Assembly: GCA_003242275.1 (NCBI GenBank)
Contig: QGUX01000194.1
Span: forward strand, 1 to 7,015
Source of the DNA: Pseudomonadota bacterium
GTDB lineage: Bacteria > Pseudomonadota > Gammaproteobacteria > Steroidobacterales > Steroidobacteraceae
Length of the DNA: 7,015 bases
Reading direction: 5' to 3'
A model generated the notes under the pieces. That model made no database searches, was not told the DNA's origin, and was given only the letters and a program-made list of their open reading frames with translations. Shown here one piece after another: positions 1-4,857 of the stretch (within the stretch, counting starts at the first letter, position 1; every line of letters starts with the position of its first letter). The position numbers were made by a program, and so were the translations under genes.

Positions 1-1
1 G

Positions 2-175
2 GACGAGATGGTGAAGGTCGACGGCGAATGGCTGTTCTCGAGGCGCCACATCTACAACGAGGCCATTCCCGAGTGGGCCGCGGGCCGCAACAATCCCGTC
101 GTCTCGCTGAGCCCGCCGCCGAAGCAGCGGCCGCCTTCGAACGCCGCCTCGCAGGCCGGCGGCGGCGGGCAGTAA
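2..175 (+). CDS. C-terminal fragment of an NTF2/SnoaL-like protein (5' end outside window)
   Basis: The frame is open from the left edge and stops at TAA 173-175, leaving 57 residues with no start in view. The fragment begins DEMVKVDGEWLFSRRHIY. This 'V+VDGEW.FS.R.I' strand pair is the usual last beta hairpin of small SnoaL/NTF2-like (SnoaL_4) proteins of about 130-170 residues. It is followed by a low-complexity tail rich in P, A, S, Q and G (residues about 35-57, ending AGGGGQ) that is probably disordered. Members of this superfamily are cone-shaped alpha+beta folds used as hydratases, isomerases or ligand-binding proteins. The catalytic half is missing here, so no reaction can be assigned. 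The gene converges with the lipoprotein gene that ends at 228. The family call rests on one short motif and is moderately secure; the coding frame itself is convincing. Confidence 0.6.
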   Translation, partial: DEMVKVDGEWLFSRRHIYNEAIPEWAAGRNNPVVSLSPPPKQRPPSNAASQAGGGGQ

Positions 176-188
176 CGCTGCCCTGTTC

Positions 189-211
189 CCCGGGACCCCG
201 CGGGTCCCGGG
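189..211. terminator. GC-rich hairpin between convergent genes (bidirectional terminator candidate)
   Basis: A perfect 10-bp inverted repeat, CCCGGGACCC (189-198) and GGGTCCCGGG (202-211), encloses a 3-nt CGC loop. It lies in the 52-nt gap between the stop of the NTF2-like gene (175) and the stop of the lipoprotein gene (228), where a shared terminator is expected. Neither strand has a T-run after the stem, so it is not a classical intrinsic terminator. It could block convergent transcription, protect 3' ends or act with Rho. The hairpin is plain to see; its function is inferred from position. Confidence 0.45.
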
Positions 212-227
212 CCTCCCGCGGCGCGGA

Positions 228-962
228 TCAGTCGACGGGATAGATCTGTCCCACGACCCAGGCGCTGCCGAGCCCGAGGTCGGGGCGGTCGAGGTTGGCG
301 ATGATGGTGTCGAACATCTGCGCGTAGGATTCCACCGGGCAGCTCTTCTGCGGCCCCGCGATGGTGTCCGCGACCGAGCACAGCACCTGGTCCCCCTCCT
401 GGCCGTACAGCAGCAGCCGGTAGCTGGCGTCGGCGCACGATCCCGCCTGGTCGAGCAGCGTGTACTGTTCCTGCGGCATCAGCATGTTCTGGATGGACAG
501 CACGCGGTTGCGGATGTCCGCGCAGTGGGGCGTGTCCTGCGCGGCCTCGATGGCATGCATGACCGGGGAGCAGGGGGTGCGATGCCAAGTGGACGGGGCG
601 AGCTCGCTCTCCGGCCTGAAGCCCAGCGCCATCGCGGCCGTGAGGCTGGAGACGGGAACGTCGTGCACCAGGATCTCGCCGGACAGCGCCCCGCAGACGG
701 CCGGATGGGCAAAGCCATCGACGGCGCAGTTGGAGCGGCTGACCGCGATGCCGGCGTCGATCAGCTTCTTCGCGCTCTGCATCAGGGTCACCGAGGGCGA
801 CTCGCACTGCAGGGCCCGGGGACCGCGCTCCCAGACGACGACCTTGCCCGGATCCGGGTCCCTGGGCTCCAGGCCCGGCTCCTTGATGGGAACGACCGCG
901 CCATCACCGAGGCATCCGGTCATGGCGAGGCCCAGCACGCACATGATCAATGTCCTGCGCAT
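228..962 (-). CDS. Cysteine-rich putative lipoprotein, family not recognised
   Basis: This encodes 244 residues. I chose the ATG at 962 because it begins a good lipoprotein signal peptide: MRR, a hydrophobic stretch, then the lipobox MTGC with Cys17 as the lipidation site. AGGA (968-971 on +) lies 5 nt upstream and GGAGG (973-977) 10 nt upstream. An in-frame ATG at 1031 would add 23 arginine-rich residues and bury the signal. Residues 18-45 form a proline-rich linker. The mature domain holds eight further cysteines (53, 79, 90, 131, 147, 176, 195, 208), an even number that fits disulfides in the periplasm or on the outer-membrane face. I see no catalytic motif and do not recognise the family. 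The length and regular codon use argue for a real gene. It stands alone, converging with the gene on its left and diverging from the MAPEG gene. Three 11-bp-spaced repeats lie 63-89 bp upstream of the start. Confidence 0.8.
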   Translation of the reverse strand: MRRTLIMCVLGLAMTGCLGDGAVVPIKEPGLEPRDPDPGKVVVWERGPRALQCESPSVTLMQSAKKLIDAGIAVSRSNCAVDGFAHPAVCGALSGEILVHDVPVSSLTAAMALGFRPESELAPSTWHRTPCSPVMHAIEAAQDTPHCADIRNRVLSIQNMLMPQEQYTLLDQAGSCADASYRLLLYGQEGDQVLCSVADTIAGPQKSCPVESYAQMFDTIIANLDRPDLGLGSAWVVGQIYPVD

Positions 963-1024
963 GGCTTTCCTGCCTCCCCTTCCTCGTTCCTGGTGTTCCA
1001 GCCGGCGATATTGCCGCAGGCTGC

Positions 1025-1051
1025 TGAACACGGGATGAACGCCCGATGAAC
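1025..1051 (-). promoter_or_regulatory. Three direct repeats at 11-bp period, candidate response-regulator operator
   Basis: On the + strand TGAAC occurs at 1025-1029, 1036-1040 and 1047-1051, exactly 11 bp apart. Read toward the lipoprotein gene this is GTTCA three times, with the next base T, T, then G. Direct repeats in steps of about 11 bp, one helical turn, are typical sites for OmpR/PhoB-type winged-helix regulators. The best-known examples are the PhoB box and the GTTTA-based PhoP box. The array ends 63 bp before the lipoprotein ATG. A weak AT-rich element, CAATAT on the - strand (1008-1013), lies 11 bp past it, so bound protein would cover the -35 position. The repeats are seen; the regulator and the target gene are inferred. 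Confidence 0.4.
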
Positions 1052-1115
1052 ACCCCGCGTTGACCGCTCAAGGGTGCAGCATCGCGCCGACCTGATGACC
1101 CCCGTCCCCTGCCCG

Positions 1116-1125
1116 ACTGTAGCGC
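1116..1125 (-). promoter_or_regulatory. Possible -10 element GCGCTACAGT for the cysteine-rich lipoprotein
   Basis: The - strand reads GCGCTACAGT from 1125 to 1116, with TACAGT as a possible -10 hexamer. It would start transcription near 1109 and give a leader of about 147 nt that contains the TGAAC repeat array. The same GCGCTAC core occurs before fghA and the VOC gene. No good -35 hexamer is visible at normal spacing. A second choice, closer to the gene, is the AT-rich CAATAT at 1008-1013. The evidence is weak. Confidence 0.22.
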
Positions 1126-1156
1126 AATCGCCCGCCACCGCGGGAGGCGGATCCCG

Positions 1157-1186
1157 GGCGGAAGCGGGACCCGGTATGCTTCCGCC
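1157..1186 (+). promoter_or_regulatory. 9-bp inverted repeat just upstream of the MAPEG gene
   Basis: GGCGGAAGC (1157-1165) and GCTTCCGCC (1178-1186) are perfect inverted copies separated by 12 bp. The only TATNNT-like hexamer near the gene, TATGCT (1175-1180), overlaps the right arm. The Shine-Dalgarno GGAGG (1193-1197) starts 7 bp beyond it. If transcription starts upstream, the RNA would form a stem just 5' of the ribosome site. If it starts within, the repeat would act as an operator over the promoter. The symmetry is seen; either role is inference. Confidence 0.35.
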
Positions 1187-1203
1187 ACTTCCGGAGGATC
1201 CGC

Positions 1204-1599
1204 ATGGCTTGGATCGGCATCGTCATCATCATCGCCCTGTTCGAGTACTTCGCCTTCGGCTTCGCCGTCGCGCGGGCGCGCAGCCGCTACAACTGCCCGG
1301 CGCCGCAGACCAGCGGCAACGAGATGTTCGAGCGCTACTACCGGGTGCAGATGAACACGCTGGAGCAGATCGTGGTGTTCATCCCGGCCGTGCTGCTGTT
1401 CGCGTGGCGGTTCGACCCGCGCTGGGCGGCGGCGATCGGCGTGGTATGGATCGTCGGGCGGCTGATCTACTTCGCCAGCTACGTGCGCGAGCCGCGCTCG
1501 CGGGGGCTGGGCTTCGCGATGACGGCGTTGCCATCGCTGGGCATGCTGGCCGCGTCGCTGGTGAGCCTGCTCATCGAGGTGCTGCGACCGGCCGCGTAG
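1204..1599 (+). CDS. MAPEG-family integral membrane protein
   Basis: The product of 131 residues is the usual length for MAPEG proteins (membrane-associated proteins in eicosanoid and glutathione metabolism). They are four-helix inner-membrane proteins that form trimers and in many cases conjugate or reduce with glutathione. Hydrophobic segments lie at about residues 2-22, 54-70, 75-93 and 104-126. The signature is [14 protein letters not shown] at 42-55, matching the family's ER..RVQ.N..E motif. Arg47, Asn51 and Glu54 are the conserved positions used for glutathione binding in characterised members. GGAGG at 1193-1197 sits 6 nt before the ATG, so this start is secure; an overlapping ATG at 1074 is in another frame. 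The gene is monocistronic and converges on the DUF4382 gene with 21 nt between stops. Glutathione use is family knowledge and the substrate is unknown. Confidence 0.9.
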   Translation: MAWIGIVIIIALFEYFAFGFAVARARSRYNCPAPQTSGNEMFERYYRVQMNTLEQIVVFIPAVLLFAWRFDPRWAAAIGVVWIVGRLIYFASYVREPRSRGLGFAMTALPSLGMLAASLVSLLIEVLRPAA

Positions 1600-1607
1600 C
1601 CGGACCG

Positions 1608-1621
1608 GCGGCGCCGCTTTT
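1608..1621 (+). terminator. Short GC palindrome followed by T4, weak terminator candidate
   Basis: The 10-bp palindrome GCGGCGCCGC (1608-1617) is followed by TTTT (1618-1621), starting 9 nt after the MAPEG stop. The realistic stem is only about 4 bp (CGGC, loop GGC, GCCG), so it is a poor intrinsic terminator. The 21-nt gap between two converging genes leaves room for little else. The T-run touches the end of the DUF4382 gene on the opposite strand. Confidence 0.3.
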
Positions 1622-3288
1622 CAGCGCACGGTCAGCTCACCCTCGCCGTTGGCGGTGGTGCGCAGGTCCACCGCGGCCGCGCCGCCGTGTCGCCTGAAGG
1701 TGTCCTCCTCGTCGGCGGAATTCCAGGTCCAGGCGTCGAGGTGGTAGAGGCCGCGCCGCAGGGGCGTGGCTTCGGAACCCGCGGGCACCGGCGAGACTTC
1801 GACGAAGGCCGAGCCGGCCTGCTGCTGCAGCAGTTCGTCCAGCGGCGCCAGCGTCACCAGCGCGCCTTCCTGCGTGACCAGCAGCGCGCCGCGGTCGTAC
1901 TTCGCCGGCGTCTCGACGTTCACCGTGGCGGAGATCAGGCCCGGTACCGCCGGCGGGGCGACCCCGGTGATCGGCGGCACGCTGAACAGGGCCACATCGG
2001 AGGACTGGCCCGGTGGACGCAGCGTCTCCGCGGCAAACCCGCCATGGCCGAAGTGCGGCGAGAACAGCGCCACGGCATAGCGGCCCGCGCCCTCCTCCGG
2101 CGTCGCGGCCCTGAGGTTCAGGTTCGGGCCGTAGGTGCCGAACAGCACGGTGCCGGCGCGCGACAGCCTCACCGGCTCGGCGAAGCGTCCCGACAGGGGA
2201 TCCACGGTCGCCATCGCCACCAGGAAGGGATGATCCTCGCCTTGGGGCGTCTGGTAGAAACCCACGCGCGCGCCGCGCGGCGCCACCGGCGTGGCGCCCG
2301 CGACATTGGCCTCGAAGCGGTCGGCAGGCTGCAGCGGCTGGGCGCCCAGGGCGATCTGCGCCGCCGCGCCCAGGCCGCCCTTCCGGACGGGCACCTCCTC
2401 GATGATCACGGTCTGGATGCCCGGCCCGTGGATGACGAGGTCGTACCCGGTGGTGCGTTCGTCCTCGTCCAGCGGCAGCGGATAGAGCACGAACTGCCCG
2501 CCGTTGGCCACCGAGGAGCTGGCGACGGGCACGCGCCGGCCCGCCGATGCATCCCATCGCTGCGCAGTGACCTGGACCTCCGGCCGTCCGGTCGGCGAAT
2601 CGACGGGCAGCTGCGAGAGGTTCAGCGTGCCGCGGATTGCGCCCACGTCCTGCGTATCCGGCGCATGGGCGCGCAGCGTGGGATTGAGCAGGAAGCGGGT
2701 CTCCCCGCCGTAGCGGACCTCGGTCAGGTCGCGCGCGCCGTCGAACACCACCAGCACGGAATTGTCGGAGCCGCTGCCGCCGAGGGTCACGAAGGCCTCG
2801 ACCACCTCGATCTCCAGCTCCATGCCCACGCCCTGCGCGGGATCGAGCACCTCCAGCGGCGCGGTGTGGAGGTCGCCGTCCTCGTCGAACCACGTGACCT
2901 CGTTGTTGTAGTCGGCGCCGGCGTCCTCGGCCGAGTCGCGCAGGCGGCCGTGCGTGTCGGCGAGGAACAGGCGCATCTGCCGGTACGTGCCGGCCGGCAC
3001 CCGGATGTGGCCGGCGAGCTGCGCGAAGGTGCCGCCGTTGAGCCGCACCAGGTCGATGGTGCGGCCGTCGTCGAGTTCATGCTTCTCCCAGTTCTTGTCC
3101 TGCAGCGGCGCATCGGCGTCCTCGTGGAACCAGATCGCGTCCACGGTGACCAGCACGCGCACGTAGCGCGGCGGCACGTTCGCGGTCGCATCCACGTCGA
3201 TGAAGGCATCGCACGCGGTGAGCGCCAGCGCGGCCAGCGCGGCCAGCAGCCGCGCGGCCCACCTGCCCTTCGTGGTCGCCCCGCTCAC
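1621..3288 (-). CDS. DUF4382-domain lipoprotein, translationally coupled to fghA
   Basis: This encodes 555 residues starting at GTG 3288, whose GTGA overlaps the fghA stop by 4 bp. No clear Shine-Dalgarno precedes it, so translation probably depends on ribosomes finishing fghA. The N-terminus is a lipoprotein signal: a basic start (KGRWAAR), a Leu/Ala core and the lipobox LTAC with Cys26. Residues about 41-206 match the DUF4382 pattern: RYVRVLVTVDAIWFH, then IDLVRLNGGTFAQLAG (78-93), then VPAGTYRQMRLFL (97-109), ending in FLLNPTLRAH. This domain is common in secreted bacterial lipoproteins and has no proven function. Residues about 215-300 look like a second beta-sandwich, with alternating hydrophobic strands such as YDLVIHGPGIQTVIIEEVPV. 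The rest, about 310-555, is beta-rich with no motif I can name. The placement after fghA is odd, because DUF4382 proteins have no known link to formaldehyde metabolism. Confidence 0.87.
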   Translation of the reverse strand: MSGATTKGRWAARLLAALAALALTACDAFIDVDATANVPPRYVRVLVTVDAIWFHEDADAPLQDKNWEKHELDDGRTIDLVRLNGGTFAQLAGHIRVPAGTYRQMRLFLADTHGRLRDSAEDAGADYNNEVTWFDEDGDLHTAPLEVLDPAQGVGMELEIEVVEAFVTLGGSGSDNSVLVVFDGARDLTEVRYGGETRFLLNPTLRAHAPDTQDVGAIRGTLNLSQLPVDSPTGRPEVQVTAQRWDASAGRRVPVASSSVANGGQFVLYPLPLDEDERTTGYDLVIHGPGIQTVIIEEVPVRKGGLGAAAQIALGAQPLQPADRFEANVAGATPVAPRGARVGFYQTPQGEDHPFLVAMATVDPLSGRFAEPVRLSRAGTVLFGTYGPNLNLRAATPEEGAGRYAVALFSPHFGHGGFAAETLRPPGQSSDVALFSVPPITGVAPPAVPGLISATVNVETPAKYDRGALLVTQEGALVTLAPLDELLQQQAGSAFVEVSPVPAGSEATPLRRGLYHLDAWTWNSADEEDTFRRHGGAAAVDLRTTANGEGELTVR

Positions 3289-4115
3289 AGCCGCGCCGCA
3301 TGCCAGGCGATGTGGCTCGCCATGAAGGTGGAGATGAAGAAGTACGAGTGGTCGTAGCCCTCGCGCATGTTCAGCGTCAGCGGGATGTCGGCATTGCGGC
3401 AGGCCTCGGCCAGCAGCCAGGGCTTCAGGCCCTCGTCCAGGTACGGGTCGGCCGTGCCCTGGTCGACCAGCAGCTCGGGCACGCGATGCCCGTCCTCGAT
3501 CAGGCTCACCGCGTCATAGGCGCGCCATGCGGATTCGTCCTCGCCCAGGTACTTGCGGAAGGCCGGGCGCGACCAGTCCGCGGCCGAGGGATGCACGATG
3601 GGCGCGAACGCCGACACGGAGCGGAAGCGGCCCGGGTTCTTCAGCGCCAGCGTGATCGCGCCATGGCCGCCCATCGAGTGGCCGAAGATGCCCTGGCGCT
3701 GCAGGTCCACCGGCGCCATCGAGGCCACCAGCTGCGGCAGTTCCTCCAGCAGGTAGGCCTGCATGCGGTAGTGTCGGTCGTACGGTGGCTGCGTGGCGTC
3801 GAGGTAGAAGCCCGCGCCCTGGCCGAACTGCCAGTTGTCCTTCTCGTCGGGAACGTCCGGGCCGCGCGGGCTGGTGTCGGGGCAGAGGATGGCGATACCC
3901 AGCTCGCTGGCGGTGCGACGGTACTCGCCCTTCTCCATCACGTTCTGGTGCGTGCAGGTGAGGCCCGACAGGTACCACAGCAGCGGCACCTTGCGGCGCG
4001 CGGCCTGCGGCGGCAGGTAGAGGGCGAAAGTCATGTCGCACTGGCAGGCCGTGGAGGCATGCGTGTGGACGGACTGGACGCCCCCGAAGGACCTGCTCGA
4101 TGAGATCGTCTTCAT
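3285..4115 (-). CDS. fghA: S-formylglutathione hydrolase
   Basis: This cytoplasmic esterase hydrolyses S-formylglutathione to formate and glutathione, the last step of glutathione-dependent formaldehyde oxidation. The 276 residues match the family's usual 276-285. It has the alpha/beta-hydrolase triad Ser147 in GHSMGG (145-150), Asp223 in DQGTADPYL (218-226) and His256 in GYDHSYFF (253-260), spaced as in known enzymes. Other hallmarks are PLLWYLSGLTCTHQN (44-58), DTSPRG (80-85) and FGQGAGFYLDAT (97-108). I chose ATG 4115 because MKTISS..FGG is the normal N-terminus. The upstream ATG at 4166 would add 17 basic residues foreign to the family. No Shine-Dalgarno precedes 4115, but TACGAT is placed so that transcription would begin at the ATG (leaderless). 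The usual partner, the S-(hydroxymethyl)glutathione dehydrogenase gene, is absent here. Instead the DUF4382 lipoprotein gene follows with a 4-bp overlap. The function is secure. Confidence 0.96.
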   Translation of the reverse strand: MKTISSSRSFGGVQSVHTHASTACQCDMTFALYLPPQAARRKVPLLWYLSGLTCTHQNVMEKGEYRRTASELGIAILCPDTSPRGPDVPDEKDNWQFGQGAGFYLDATQPPYDRHYRMQAYLLEELPQLVASMAPVDLQRQGIFGHSMGGHGAITLALKNPGRFRSVSAFAPIVHPSAADWSRPAFRKYLGEDESAWRAYDAVSLIEDGHRVPELLVDQGTADPYLDEGLKPWLLAEACRNADIPLTLNMREGYDHSYFFISTFMASHIAWHAARL

Positions 4116-4122
4116 GCGGGCG

Positions 4123-4132
4123 ATCGTAGCGC
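4123..4132 (-). promoter_or_regulatory. Candidate -10 element GCGCTACGAT placing the fghA transcript start at its ATG
   Basis: Read toward fghA, the sequence is GCGCTACGAT (4132 to 4123), then 7 nt, then the ATG at 4115. With TACGAT as the -10 hexamer, normal spacing puts the transcription start at about 4116, one base before the start codon. That would explain the missing Shine-Dalgarno. No clear -35 hexamer is visible 16-18 bp upstream. The element is seen; promoter activity is inferred. Confidence 0.35.
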
Positions 4133-4152
4133 ATCCCCGCCGCCTCCCATCC

Positions 4153-4233
4153 TTACAGCGCGGCAAGCCAGTCCGTGAACGCCCGCCACGGGCCGGTATC
4201 GACGATGAGCGTGCGTACCACCACGGCGCCCAT
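4153..4233 (-). CDS. Possible 26-residue small ORF upstream of fghA (speculative)
   Basis: In the 197-bp gap between fghA and the VOC gene, an ATG at 4233 opens 26 codons ending in TAA (4155-4153). The peptide includes VVVRTLIVDTGPWRAF and ends DWLAAL. It has 23 of 26 codons ending in G or C, like the real genes here, and reads more like protein than most chance frames. It ends 37 bp before the fghA start in the same direction. It could be an upstream peptide gene or a decayed remnant of a longer gene, since the frame stays open upstream of the ATG. There is no close ribosome site, as GGGG lies about 14 nt away. In DNA this GC-rich, such frames also arise by chance. Confidence 0.18.
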   Translation of the reverse strand: MGAVVVRTLIVDTGPWRAFTDWLAAL

Positions 4234-4276
4234 GCGGCACTGATAGCCCCGCCGGCATGGCCCGCGGGCCGGACTG

Positions 4277-4286
4277 GCGCTACGCT
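4277..4286 (+). promoter_or_regulatory. Candidate -10 element GCGCTACGCT for the VOC/Ere-like/DUF2200 operon
   Basis: GCGCTACGCT at 4277-4286 gives a -10-like TACGCT (4281-4286). A start near 4293 would leave a leader of about 20 nt holding the strong Shine-Dalgarno GGAGGG (4302-4307), 5 nt before the ATG at 4313. Its first eight bases match the element facing fghA in the same gap. No good -35 is visible. The spacing fits well, but the call rests on resemblance only. Confidence 0.33.
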
Positions 4287-4312
4287 GCGCGCAGTACCAG
4301 CGGAGGGTCACC

Positions 4313-4852
4313 ATGAGAACACTGGGTTTCGGCCAGAAGGTGGGCCAGGTCGTGCAGACCGCCTACGTCGTGCCCGACATGCGCGCGGCCATCGACTGGT
4401 GGATCAAGGACGGCAACGTCGGCCCCTGGTTCCTGCTCGAAAGCTTCACCGGCCCCGAGCAGCGCTACCGCGGCAACCCCACCCAGGCCGACGTCGCGAT
4501 CGCCATGTCCTTCTCCGGCCACATGATGATCGAGCTGATCCAGCCCAAGGATGACCGGCCGTCGGTGTACAAGGAGACCATCGGGAAGCGCGGCTACGGC
4601 TTCCACCACATCGGCATCGCCGTCGACGACGTGGAGGCGGCGCGCGAGCAGTACCACGGCCGCGGCTACCACGTGGCCTTCTCCACGCCGGTGCCCAGCG
4701 GCGGCACCGTGTACTACATGGGTGACCGCGACGATGCGCCCGGCTTCGTCGAACTGATCCCCGCCACCGAGGGCATGGAGGAGATGTTCACGCGCTACTG
4801 GCGCGCTTCGGTAGACTGGGACGGACGCGATCCGATCCGACCCTTCGGCTAG
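4313..4852 (+). CDS. VOC-superfamily (glyoxalase/bleomycin-resistance-like) protein
   Basis: The 179 residues hold two paired VOC modules, residues about 10-78 and 95-150, resembling the Glyoxalase_4 and methylmalonyl-CoA epimerase branch. Each begins with a matching strand: VVQTAYVVPDMRAAIDWW (13-30) and FHHIGIAVDDVEAAREQY (97-114). By that alignment the four metal-ligand positions are Gln15, Glu74 (in MIELIQP), His99 and Glu147 (in GFVELIP). These are the same residue types as the Gln/Glu/His/Glu zinc ligands of human glyoxalase I, so metal binding is likely. VOC enzymes include lyases, epimerases, dioxygenases and thiol transferases, and the substrate cannot be read from sequence. The segment GPWFLLESFTGPEQRYRG (37-54) is probably part of the substrate pocket. 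GGAGGG at 4302-4307 supports the start. This is the first gene of a three-gene operon; the next begins 5 nt after its stop. Confidence 0.88.
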   Translation: MRTLGFGQKVGQVVQTAYVVPDMRAAIDWWIKDGNVGPWFLLESFTGPEQRYRGNPTQADVAIAMSFSGHMMIELIQPKDDRPSVYKETIGKRGYGFHHIGIAVDDVEAAREQYHGRGYHVAFSTPVPSGGTVYYMGDRDDAPGFVELIPATEGMEEMFTRYWRASVDWDGRDPIRPFG

Positions 4853-4857
4853 GCACC

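Noticed and set aside
963..1031. The longer lipoprotein start at 1031
   Set aside because: It would place 23 arginine-rich residues ahead of a complete lipoprotein signal; the ATG at 962 has ribosome-site sequence and a clean signal peptide.
1687..3357. A 556-codon open frame on the + strand opposite the DUF4382 gene
   Set aside because: It is an Arg/Gly/His-rich shadow of the opposite strand's GC-biased third positions. The minus-strand reading has a signal peptide, recognisable domains and a coupled start.
4116..4166. The longer fghA start at 4166
   Set aside because: It would add 17 basic residues not seen in the family, while the ATG at 4115 gives the standard N-terminus and length.
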